DNA of 64,000 bases, from positions 17,152-81,151 of the forward strand of contig NZ_BBUZ01000047.1 in NCBI RefSeq assembly GCF_001417735.1, written 5' to 3'. The DNA is from Streptomyces sp. NBRC 110028 (GTDB lineage: Bacteria > Actinomycetota > Actinomycetes > Streptomycetales > Streptomycetaceae). The notes under the pieces were generated by a model, which saw only the letters and a list, made by a program, of their open reading frames with translations, did not search any database and was not told where the DNA came from. Within the stretch, counting starts at the first letter, position 1, and each line of letters opens with the position of its first letter. The position numbers and the translations under genes are program-made. This document shows, one piece after another, positions 49,334 to 56,260 of this stretch.

Positions 49334-50227
49334 TCAGCCCTTCAGCCCGGAGGTCGAGGCGCCCTCGACCAGATAGCGCTGGAAGGCGAGGAAGAACAGC
49401 AGCACCGGCAGCAGCGCCACCAGCGACATGGCGACCATGCCTCCGTAGTCGGCGACGCTGTCCTGGTCGATGAAGAGCTTGAGCCCCATCGAGACCGTGT
49501 ACTTGTCGGGCTCGTTGAGATACAGCAGCGGGCCGATGAAGTCGTTCCAGGACCAGATGAAGGTGAAGATCGCGCTGGTGATCAGGGCCGGGCGGCACAG
49601 CGGCAGCACGATGCTCCAGTAGATGCGGAAGTGACCGCAGCCGTCCAGCCGCGCCGCCTCGTCCAGCTCGCGGGGCAGGCCCCGCATGAACTGCACCATC
49701 AGGAAGACGAAGAAGGCGTCCGCCGCTAGGTACTTGCCGAGCAGCAGCGGGACATAGGTGTTGATCAGCTCCATCTTCTGGAACAGGATGTACTGCGGAA
49801 TGATCAGCACCTGGAAGGGCAGCAGCAGGGTGGAGATCATGAGCGTGAACAGCACGTTCCGCCCGGCGAACCGGATCCTGGCGAAGGCGTACGCCGCCAG
49901 CGAGCAGGAGAAGAGCACTCCGATCACCGAACCGACCGCCAGGAACAGCGAATTGGCGAAGAAGCTGGAGACGGGGACGTCCGCGATGCCGTCGCCGAGC
50001 CTCCGGTAGTTCTCGGTGATCGGATCGGTGGGCAGCAGCTGAAGACTGCCGATGATCTTGTCGCCGGGCTTGAACGAACCGCCGATCACCCACACCACGG
50101 GATAGAGGATCACGGCCAGCACGGCGAGCGCGCCCACGTGCCAGGCCACCGAGCGGATCCGCGCCCGCCCCGCGCCCGCGCCGGTCGGGGAATCCGCGCC
50201 CGTCAGGGAGGTCGAGGGAGTGGTCAC
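49334..50227 (-). CDS. carbohydrate ABC transporter permease (MalG/LplC type)
   Basis: A 297-aa CUT1 inner-membrane permease starting at GTG 50227, overlapping the upstream permease stop as GTGA. Six membrane segments are seen. The EAA loop is RGLPRELDEAARLDGCGHFRIYW, the contact to the ATPase. The C-terminal AFQRYLVEGASTSGLKG is typical. No ATP-binding subunit is encoded nearby; in Streptomyces a shared ATPase (MsiK) commonly serves CUT1 systems (established knowledge; its use here is inference). Confidence 0.95.
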   Translation of the reverse strand: MTTPSTSLTGADSPTGAGAGRARIRSVAWHVGALAVLAVILYPVVWVIGGSFKPGDKIIGSLQLLPTDPITENYRRLGDGIADVPVSSFFANSLFLAVGSVIGVLFSCSLAAYAFARIRFAGRNVLFTLMISTLLLPFQVLIIPQYILFQKMELINTYVPLLLGKYLAADAFFVFLMVQFMRGLPRELDEAARLDGCGHFRIYWSIVLPLCRPALITSAIFTFIWSWNDFIGPLLYLNEPDKYTVSMGLKLFIDQDSVADYGGMVAMSLVALLPVLLFFLAFQRYLVEGASTSGLKG

Positions 50228-51237
50228 CGGGCGTCCTCCTCGTAGTGCACCCAGCCGCGCTGGGTCTTGAACAGCACCGCGGTCACCAGGCCGATGCCGA
50301 GCATCAGCATCCAGGCCATGGCGGCGGCGTAGCCCATGCGCAGGTTCCGGAAGCCCTGCTCGTACAGGTACCAGCCGTAGACCAGCAGCGAGTCGCCCGG
50401 GCCGCCGGTGTTGGTGCCGGAGCCCGCGAGCACCACGGCCGAGGTGAAGACCTGGAAGGAGTGGATGAGTTCCAGCAGCAGGTTGAAGAAGAGCACCGGG
50501 GAGATCATCGGCAGGGTGATGGAGCGGAACCGCCGCCACGCCCCCGCGCCGTCCATCTCGGCCGCCTCGTACAGCTCGCGCGGCACCTGCTTCAGCCCGG
50601 CCAGGAAGATCACCATCGGGGCGCCGAACTGCCAGACGGTCAGGGTGATCAGGGTGGGCAGGGCCCAGTCCGGGTCCCCGATCCAGCCGCCGACGTCCCA
50701 GCCGAACAGACTCATCGACGTGTCGACGATCGCGTCGTCGTTGAAGATCGCCCGCCAGACGATGCCGATGCTCACGCTCGCGCCGATGAGCGAGGGCGCG
50801 TAGAACGCCGAGCGGTAGAAGCCCTGCCCCTTGCGCGGCTTGACCAGCAGCAGCGCCACGCCGAGCGCGGCCAGCAGCTTCAGCGGGGTGCCGATGAGGA
50901 CGTACTTCAGCGTCACCTCGACCGATGTCCACCACCGGTCGTCCTCGAACATCTCCTGGAAGTTCTTGAACCCGACCCACCGGGGCGAGTCGAAGAGGTT
51001 GTAGTCGGTGAACGCCAGGTAGAGCGAGACCAGCATCGGGCCGAGGGTGAGCAGCAGCAGCCCGATGCACCAGGGCGTCAGGAAGAGATAGCCCGCCAGG
51101 GTCTCCCGGCGGCCGGACCGCCGCCCGGCCGCCGCGCCCGCGGCATCCGGCGCGGGGCCCTTGGCGGCCCCGGGCCGGGGCCGGGCGGCCGGGCGCTCCG
51201 CCGCCTCGGCCGCCGCGCGCGTCGTGGTTCGTGTCAC
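50224..51237 (-). CDS. carbohydrate ABC transporter permease (MalF/LplB type)
   Basis: A 337-aa permease started at GTG 51237 (TRTTTRAAAEAAERP), since GAGGAG lies just upstream; a further in-frame GTG at 51252 overlaps that site. The N-terminal 50 residues are a disordered Ala/Arg/Pro tail. Six membrane segments begin at LAGYLFLTPWCIGLLLLTLG. The EAA loop is VPRELYEAAEMDGAGAWRRF. It lies 11 bp after the lipoprotein gene and is coupled to the second permease. Confidence 0.95.
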   Translation of the reverse strand: MTRTTTRAAAEAAERPAARPRPGAAKGPAPDAAGAAAGRRSGRRETLAGYLFLTPWCIGLLLLTLGPMLVSLYLAFTDYNLFDSPRWVGFKNFQEMFEDDRWWTSVEVTLKYVLIGTPLKLLAALGVALLLVKPRKGQGFYRSAFYAPSLIGASVSIGIVWRAIFNDDAIVDTSMSLFGWDVGGWIGDPDWALPTLITLTVWQFGAPMVIFLAGLKQVPRELYEAAEMDGAGAWRRFRSITLPMISPVLFFNLLLELIHSFQVFTSAVVLAGSGTNTGGPGDSLLVYGWYLYEQGFRNLRMGYAAAMAWMLMLGIGLVTAVLFKTQRGWVHYEEDAR

Positions 51238-51248
51238 GGAAGCTCTCC

Positions 51249-52532
51249 TCACGAGCCGAGCGCGGATTCCGCCTCGTCGAAGAACTGGTCCACGGCCTTG
51301 TCCACCGAGCTCTGGCCCACCGCGACATCGGCGTAGGTGCGCAGGAAGGCGGCCTCGGCGACATCGGTACCGGCCGGATGCGGAGTGATCGGCTCCAGCT
51401 TGTCGGCCACGCTCTTCTCATACGCGGCGATCTTGGCGTCGACGCCGGTGGGCTGGTACGCCTCGTACTGGGCGGTGGTCGCCGGGATGCCGCGGTTGTA
51501 GCCCATGATCTTGCCGACCTCGGGATCGTGCGTCATGAAGTCGATGAGCTGGGCGACTTCCTTGGGGTGCTGGGTGCGGGCGGAGCCGCTGAGCATCAGT
51601 GAGGAGAGGTACTGCGCGGTCCTCTTGCCGTCCGTGGTCGGCAGCGGCCCGAGTTCGAGCGGGGTGTCGGTCTCGGCCGCGAAGCGGACCATGAAGTTGT
51701 CCCAGGTGAACTCGGCGGCCGACAGGTCGGCGCTGATCGTCGCCTTGGGCTTGGCCTGCTCGGTCTTCTTGCCCGGCACCAGCTCACCGGCCTTGGCGTG
51801 CTGCTGCCAGGTGTTCCACCACTGCTTGAGGTCGTCCTTGGTGAAGCCGAGCTTCTTGTCCTCAGTGAAGAACGCCTTGCCGTGCTGACGCAGATACAGG
51901 TCGTACAGGTACATCACACCGGCGTTGTCGCTGGCGCCGTAGAGCGTGCCGTCGGACTTCTTCACCTTCTTGGCGGCGGCGAAGAAATCGTCCCAGGTCC
52001 ATCCGTCCTTGACGGCGATTCCCGCCTTCTTGAAGGCGGCCGGGTTGTAGAAGAAGCCAAAGGTATTGGCGCCGACGGGCACGCCGTAGAGCTTTCCGTC
52101 GATGTCCCCGGATTTCTCCAGGCCGTTCCGGAAACCCTTCAGGTTGAGATTTCCCTCCTCGACCTGCTTGTTGAGATCGAGGAGAAGATTCTTCTCACCG
52201 TACTTGCGCAGGAAGGCGTACGAGTTCTGGAAGACGTCCGGTGCGTTGCCGCCGGCGGCCTGGGTGTTGAACTTGCTCCAGAAGTCCGCGTATTCGGCGA
52301 AGTCCGTCTTCACGATGATGTCCGGGTGCTTCTTCTCGAAGAGCCGCACCGTCTTCTTGATCATGACGGACCGGTCCTTGGCACCCCACCAGGCGTAACG
52401 GATGGTCACCTTCCCGCCGGACGTACTGCCGCCGTCGCCGCCACAGCCGGTGGCCAGCAGCCCCAGCGCGACCACCCCCGCCGCGGCCCCCCGAAGCCCT
52501 CTCGTCCTGGCCGTCCATCCCCGAGCACGCAT
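51249..52532 (-). CDS. extracellular sugar-binding lipoprotein (CUT1 family)
   Basis: A 427-aa solute-binding protein starting at ATG 52532 (MRARGWTARTRGLR) with GAAGG 8 nt upstream. The lipobox LLATGC places the lipidated Cys at residue 30. A Gly/Ser linker and the binding domain follow (VTIRYAWWGAKDRSVM, FNTQAAGGNAPDVFQNSYAFL, YGVPVGANTFGFFYNPAAFKKAG). It captures oligosaccharides, probably pectin-derived judging by its operon. It is the first gene; two LacI-type operators sit 50-75 bp upstream. Confidence 0.94.
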   Translation of the reverse strand: MRARGWTARTRGLRGAAAGVVALGLLATGCGGDGGSTSGGKVTIRYAWWGAKDRSVMIKKTVRLFEKKHPDIIVKTDFAEYADFWSKFNTQAAGGNAPDVFQNSYAFLRKYGEKNLLLDLNKQVEEGNLNLKGFRNGLEKSGDIDGKLYGVPVGANTFGFFYNPAAFKKAGIAVKDGWTWDDFFAAAKKVKKSDGTLYGASDNAGVMYLYDLYLRQHGKAFFTEDKKLGFTKDDLKQWWNTWQQHAKAGELVPGKKTEQAKPKATISADLSAAEFTWDNFMVRFAAETDTPLELGPLPTTDGKRTAQYLSSLMLSGSARTQHPKEVAQLIDFMTHDPEVGKIMGYNRGIPATTAQYEAYQPTGVDAKIAAYEKSVADKLEPITPHPAGTDVAEAAFLRTYADVAVGQSSVDKAVDQFFDEAESALGS

Positions 52533-52581
52533 GACACCGCCCTTCCCGGGCAGGTCTGTCCGACTGCCCCAGAACCAAGCT

Positions 52582-52607
52582 TGAAACGTTTTAGGCAAGC
52601 GCTTGCC
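52582..52607. promoter_or_regulatory. two adjacent LacI-type operators upstream of the sugar operon
   Basis: TGAAACGTTTTA (52582-52593) is a near-palindrome like LacI/GalR-family sites. GGCAAGCGCTTGCC (52594-52607) is a perfect 14-bp palindrome with the central CG of the same family. They abut and precede the lipoprotein gene start at 52532. No LacI-family gene is in the window. Confidence 0.72.
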
Positions 52608-52701
52608 GGGCCAAGGTAGGGATCGGCGTCGCGTACGTCAACGGTTCGGACAGGATCGATGCGCAAGCGCCTCGACGACGGCGGCGCGAGCGGTGAAAAC
52701 G

Positions 52702-52738
52702 CCGAGGGCCCGGAGGCAGGAAGCCTCCGGACCCTCGG
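52702..52738 (-). terminator. terminator after second tRNA-Val
   Basis: CCGAGGGCCCGGAGGC (52702-52717) pairs with 52723-52738 with one mismatch and a 5-nt loop, 8 bp past the tRNA 3' end. Confidence 0.85.
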
Positions 52739-52745
52739 TCCGGGG

Positions 52746-52817
52746 TGGGCGATACTGGGTTCGAACCAGTGACCTCTTCGGTGTGAACGAAGCGCTCTCC
52801 CACTGAGCTAATCGCCC
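52746..52817 (-). tRNA. tRNA-Val (anticodon CAC), second copy
   Basis: Same 72-nt cloverleaf as 45214-45285. It has one D-loop difference on the plus strand (CTCCCACTG here, CTCCCGCTG there). The two copies are in direct orientation 7.5 kb apart and bracket the SRPBCC and pectin genes. Confidence 0.96.
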
Positions 52818-52830
52818 GGGCGCACGGCCA

Positions 52831-52858
52831 ACATTAGCGTATGCCGGACCGTGCTCAT
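52831..52858 (-). promoter_or_regulatory. possible promoter of second tRNA-Val
   Basis: On the minus strand ATGAGC (52858-52853) and TAATGT (52836-52831) are 16 bp apart, the same spacing as the better TTGAGC/TAGAGT pair ahead of tRNA-Gly. The tRNA begins 13 bp after the -10. Confidence 0.4.
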
Positions 52859-52869
52859 GACCATCACGG

Positions 52870-53325
52870 TCACTCCTTGATCTTCCAGGGCATGACCAGG
52901 CCGAACTTCCACACGTACACCGTCATGGCCACGGCGCAGATCACCACGCCGATCGAGGTCAGGATGATGTTCCGCTTGCGCACCTTCGGATCCAGGGCGC
53001 GATGGGCCGCCTCGGTGACCTTGCGCTTGGTCCAGCGCAGCACCAGTTGCGCCCAGACGAACTCGGTCGCCCAGATCGCCATACCGCCGAAGATCACCAG
53101 CCATCCGGGGCCGGGCAGCGGCAGCATGATGATGCCCCCGGCCACGACCGCGAGCCCCACGACGAAGACCCCGACCTGCCAGCTCAGGTGCAGGGTGCGC
53201 GACCGCTTGATGAACCGCGGCGCCCGGGACCCGAAAACCGGCTCCTCCGATCCACCGTCCCCCGTCGCGACCGCGGGCGCCGACGGCACGGCGCCCGAGG
53301 GTCGCTCGTCACTCTCCGCATTCAT
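52870..53325 (-). CDS. TIGR02611-type PGPGW membrane protein
   Basis: A 151-aa protein starting at ATG 53325 (MNAESDERPSGAVPSAPA). An acidic, disordered 45-residue N-terminus is followed by a basic stretch and two membrane segments (VGVFVVGLAVVAGGIIMLPL with the PGPGW signature, FGGMAIWATEFVWAQLVL), then a third near the C-terminus (NIILTSIGVVICAVAMTVYVW). The function is unknown. It is divergent from ssgB, an arrangement recalled from S. coelicolor. Confidence 0.88.
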   Translation of the reverse strand: MNAESDERPSGAVPSAPAVATGDGGSEEPVFGSRAPRFIKRSRTLHLSWQVGVFVVGLAVVAGGIIMLPLPGPGWLVIFGGMAIWATEFVWAQLVLRWTKRKVTEAAHRALDPKVRKRNIILTSIGVVICAVAMTVYVWKFGLVMPWKIKE

Positions 53326-53430
53326 GTGACCCAACCTACCCGATCGGCCGAAGTCACTGTACTGGCGGCGCCGGCGGGCCCGTGGCTCGGCCGCTTGAGC
53401 TATCGGAAGACCCGCAAAACGGTCAGAGGG

Positions 53431-53454
53431 GTTTACAACGGCACCGTAGGTGGC
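53431..53454 (+). promoter_or_regulatory. candidate stress-sigma (SigH-type) promoter of ssgB
   Basis: GTTT (53431-53434) and GGTGGC (53449-53454) are separated by 14 bp, resembling the GTTT/GGGTA pattern of SigB-like factors. The ssgB ATG is 61 bp further on. Published work, as I recall, places S. coelicolor ssgB under SigH. Confidence 0.4.
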
Positions 53455-53515
53455 ATGTCGATTTCGCCGACGTGCGAATCCCCGAGCGCACACTGAGCGA
53501 AAGGCCCTGGCGCTT

Positions 53516-53929
53516 ATGAACACCACGGTCAGCTGCGAGCTGCACCTGCGCCTCGTTGTGTCGAGCGAGTCCTCACTGCCTGTACCCGCGGGACTGCGGT
53601 ATGACACGGCCGATCCTTACGCCGTGCACGCCACCTTCCACACCGGAGCCGAAGAGACGGTCGAATGGGTTTTCGCCCGCGACCTTCTCGCCGAGGGCCT
53701 GCACCGGCCCACCGGCACCGGCGACGTCAGAGTGTGGCCATCCCGTAGCCACGGCCAGGGCGTCGTCTGCATCGCCCTGAGCTCCCCGGAGGGGGAGGCT
53801 CTGCTCGAGGCCCCGGCGCGGGCCCTGGAGTCGTTCCTGAAGCGGACCGACGCCGCTGTGCCACCTGGCACCGAACACCGCCACTTCGACCTCGACACAG
53901 AGCTCTCCCACATCCTGGCGGAGAGCTGA
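53516..53929 (+). CDS. ssgB: sporulation-specific cell-division activator SsgB
   Basis: SsgB recruits FtsZ to future septum sites in aerial hyphae and is essential for sporulation septation. The 137-aa protein starts at ATG 53516 (MNTTVSCELHLRLVVSSE). The whole sequence has the features of SsgB rather than other SsgA-like proteins, including YAVHATFHTGAEETVEWVF, GLHRPTGTGDVRVWP and the C-terminal FDLDTELSHILAES. SsgB is nearly invariant across streptomycetes, which marks the organism. It is transcribed alone. Confidence 0.97.
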   Translation: MNTTVSCELHLRLVVSSESSLPVPAGLRYDTADPYAVHATFHTGAEETVEWVFARDLLAEGLHRPTGTGDVRVWPSRSHGQGVVCIALSSPEGEALLEAPARALESFLKRTDAAVPPGTEHRHFDLDTELSHILAES

Positions 53930-53991
53930 GACCCGACGAGAGCTGAGCGCGACCGTCCGACTCGGGGAGACGGCGCGAGCCGGGACGCGAG

Positions 53992-54082
53992 ATTCCGGTA
54001 GTGAACATTCCGGCACGACATCCCGGCACGACATCCCGGCAGTGACATCCCGGCAGTGACATCCCGAAGCAGTGACATCCCA
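53992..54082. repeat. degenerate 13-16-nt direct repeats downstream of ssgB
   Basis: About seven imperfect units of CATTCCGG or GACATCCCGGCAGT follow one another at 13-16-nt spacing, decaying at both ends. The fourth and fifth copies are identical. No open frame crosses them. With the next hairpin they fill the 308-bp gap (53930-54237) between ssgB and the CGNR gene. Confidence 0.8.
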
Positions 54083-54100
54083 CAAAGTGGCAGAGGCAGG

Positions 54101-54146
54101 CGGCGGTGCCGCCGCCGTGGCACCGTCCGCGGCGGCGGCACCGCCG
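54101..54146 (+). terminator. GC-rich hairpin downstream of ssgB
   Basis: A 17-bp perfect stem (54101-54117 with 54130-54146) with a 12-nt loop. It may terminate ssgB transcription 170 bp past the stop. It also lies 92 bp upstream of the CGNR start, so it could act in that gene's leader. Confidence 0.65.
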
Positions 54147-54237
54147 TGTCACGCTCCGCGTCCGGCGCCGCTAGAGTCGAGCGCATTCGAGGGGCAGTCG
54201 AGGACCACCGCCGACCCAGCGGGCCAGGGAGCCAATC

Positions 54238-54801
54238 GTGCTGATCAACCACGACACCCGGTGTGCGCTCGACGCGGTCGTCGACCTGGTGAACACCGCG
54301 CCCGGAAACGGAGGCGAGGACCGCCTCGCGGACGTCGCCGCGCTGCGCCGGTTCGTCGAGCGCAACGCCGTCAGCGACATCGGCGCGCTCGGTGAGCGCG
54401 ACCTGGCCGCCGTACGGGCCGTACGGGCCCGGTTCGCCGAGGTCTTCGCCACGGCCGGCAGCGGCACCCGGCACACCGCCGAACTGCTCAACACCATGAT
54501 CGCGGCCGCCGGGACCACTCCCCGGCTGACCGACCACGACGGCTACGACTGGCATGTGCACTACTTCGCCCCGGGAGCGTCCCTGGCCGACCATCTCGCG
54601 GCCGACGGCGGCATGGCCCTGGCGTTCCTCGTGGTGGCGGGCGAACACGAGCGGCTGCGGCGCTGTGAGGCCCCGGACTGCCGGTTCGCCTTCGTGGACC
54701 TCTCGCGCAACCGCTCCCGGCGCTACTGCGACAGCCGCACCTGCGGCAACCGCCTGCATGTCGCCGCGTATCGCGCGCGGCGCAAGGAAGCCGCGAGCTG
54801 A
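54238..54801 (+). CDS. CGNR zinc-finger transcriptional regulator-like protein
   Basis: A 187-aa protein starting at GTG 54238 (LINHDTRCALDAVVDLVNT) with AGGGAG upstream. The N-terminal ABATE domain (about 1-135) is probably for ligand binding. The C-terminal CGNR finger has four cysteines: RRCEAPDCRFAF, then RRYCDSRTCGNRLHV. It ends in a basic RARRKEAAS. Family members are assumed to be DNA-binding regulators; targets are unknown. It ends 23 bp from the convergent small membrane-protein gene. Confidence 0.92.
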   Translation: MLINHDTRCALDAVVDLVNTAPGNGGEDRLADVAALRRFVERNAVSDIGALGERDLAAVRAVRARFAEVFATAGSGTRHTAELLNTMIAAAGTTPRLTDHDGYDWHVHYFAPGASLADHLAADGGMALAFLVVAGEHERLRRCEAPDCRFAFVDLSRNRSRRYCDSRTCGNRLHVAAYRARRKEAAS

Positions 54802-54824
54802 CGTCGCGCGGGCGGCGGGTCGCG

Positions 54825-55010
54825 TCACCACCGGTAGAGGTCATGGAGCGCGGTGCCGAAGAGCAGCATGCCTATGAAGGCGAGGAAAAGCATCAGCGGC
54901 GGCTGGGACAGGGCGAACAGGCAGCCGCGCGGCTCGTCGCTCGGTGGTACAGGGGGTCTTTCGATAGGGGATTGCTCCCCGGGTGATTGCAGCATCTCGC
55001 CGGAGATCAT
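54825..55010 (-). CDS. small membrane protein
   Basis: A 61-aa protein starting at ATG 55010, or at ATG 54995 (MLQSPGEQSPIE). A polar Pro/Glu-rich N-terminus is followed by one membrane helix (PPLMLFLAFIGMLLFGTAL) and a short HDLYRW end. There is no strong ribosome site. The clear hydrophobic segment and isolated position support it as a real gene, but no family is recognised. Confidence 0.55.
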   Translation of the reverse strand: MISGEMLQSPGEQSPIERPPVPPSDEPRGCLFALSQPPLMLFLAFIGMLLFGTALHDLYRW

Positions 55011-55064
55011 GACGCAGCCAGAACCGCCGCTGCGACCAGCGAGCGTTTTTTGATCGGGAGCTGG

Positions 55065-55571
55065 TCAGATCCCGTGCTTTTTGAGAATGGCCTCGATGTC
55101 TGAGAAATCTTCTGGACCAGAGCTGCCAGAGCTGCCAGAGCCGCCGGATGCGCCGGGGCCGCTCGCGGCGCTTCCGGCCGGGGGCTTCCGCCTGCCCGCC
55201 GCCTTCGCTCCGGTGGCCCCGCGGCCGGGCCCCAGGGCGAGGTCCGGGGACCCGGGGACCGGTGTCCCGCCCCGCTCCGCGGCGGCCGCCGCGCGCCGCT
55301 CCTCACGGGTGCCGCCGGACCGGCGCTCGGCCGCCCGGCTCACCAGGAACAGCAGCCAGGAGAGCCCCAGCACGCCGAAACCCGCCCATACGGTCGGGTT
55401 GAGGACCAGGTCGGCCAGCCAGTCCAGGATCCCGGTCAGGGCCAGGCCCACCGGCAGCAGCGCGTAGGCCGCTATCCGGACCGCGGCCCGGAAACGCTTG
55501 CGGTACGCGGTCAGACCGGCGATGCCCAGACCGGCCGCGGACAGCGCCGCGCAGATCGTGTCGGTCAGCAT
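55065..55571 (-). CDS. membrane protein with Gly/Ser-rich C-terminal tail
   Basis: A 168-aa protein starting at ATG 55571 (MLTDTICAALSAAGLGIAGL) with GGGAGGA 5 nt upstream. Three hydrophobic segments lie in the first 90 residues (AVRIAAYALLPVGLALTGIL, VWAGFGVLGLSWLLFLV). A basic then Gly/Ser/Ala-rich linker follows, ending in an acidic motif FSDIEAILKKHGI that looks like a conserved interaction tail. The family is not recognised. Confidence 0.8.
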   Translation of the reverse strand: MLTDTICAALSAAGLGIAGLTAYRKRFRAAVRIAAYALLPVGLALTGILDWLADLVLNPTVWAGFGVLGLSWLLFLVSRAAERRSGGTREERRAAAAAERGGTPVPGSPDLALGPGRGATGAKAAGRRKPPAGSAASGPGASGGSGSSGSSGPEDFSDIEAILKKHGI

Positions 55572-55706
55572 CGGTTCCTCCCGCCGATGGGTTGCGCGAT
55601 ATGTCCATCGTGCACCCCGCCGGCCGGCACAGGCCACAGCCGGGGCCCGGGATCAGGGTCATCTCCGGGTTCGGAGGAGCCCGTGGGGGCTGGAAGACTG
55701 GCCCCC

Positions 55707-56219
55707 ATGAGCGACACCGATCCCGCCCGACCCGTACTCGACGTGTGGTGCGAACTCCAGTGCCCCGACTGCCGTACCGCGCTGACGGATCTGCGCGCCC
55801 TGCGCGAGCGCTTCGGCGACGCCCTGGAGATCCGGCTGCGGCACTTTCCGCTGGAGCGCCACCGGCACGCCCACGCGGCGGCGCAGGCCGCCGAGGAGGC
55901 CGTCGCGCAGGGGCGGGGCTGGCGTTACGTCGAAGCCGTGCTGGAGCGCACCGACGAGCTGGGCGCCCGGGGTGAGCTGCTGCTCGTCGACGTGGCGCGC
56001 GAAGTCGGCCTGGACGCCGAGGAGATGGACACCGCGCTGATCGACGGGCGGCACATCCTGATCGTCGACGCTGACCAGGCCGAGGGCAAGGCGATCGGGG
56101 TGACCGGCACCCCGACGTATGTGATCGGCGGCGAGCGGCTGGACGGCGGGAAGAGCCAGGAGGGGCTGCGGGAGCGGATCGAGGAGATCGCGGCCCGGCT
56201 GCTGGCCGACCGCGCCTAG
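55707..56219 (+). CDS. DsbA-fold thiol oxidoreductase, cytoplasmic
   Basis: A 170-aa DsbA/FrnE-like protein starting at ATG 55707 (MSDTDPARPVLDVWCELQ). It has the active site C19-P-D-C22, a helical insertion, and the cis-Pro loop GVTGTPTYVIGG. No signal peptide or lipobox is seen, so it should act in the cytoplasm, possibly as a mycothiol-linked reductase or isomerase (inference). The ribosome site GGAAG lies in the loop of a 7-bp hairpin whose 3' arm runs into the start codon (55684-55707). Confidence 0.9.
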   Translation: MSDTDPARPVLDVWCELQCPDCRTALTDLRALRERFGDALEIRLRHFPLERHRHAHAAAQAAEEAVAQGRGWRYVEAVLERTDELGARGELLLVDVAREVGLDAEEMDTALIDGRHILIVDADQAEGKAIGVTGTPTYVIGGERLDGGKSQEGLRERIEEIAARLLADRA

Positions 56220-56260
56220 AGCGGCGGCCGAGCACGCCTGGAGCGATGCTTGGAGCGCGC

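Noticed and set aside
46118..49729. A 1203-codon open frame on the plus strand opposite the lyase and YesL genes
   Set aside because: Same artefact: it is antisense to genes with clear domains and has no family signature.
54101..54146. Riboswitch or structured RNA ahead of the CGNR gene
   Set aside because: It is a simple perfect GC stem, better explained as a terminator for ssgB.
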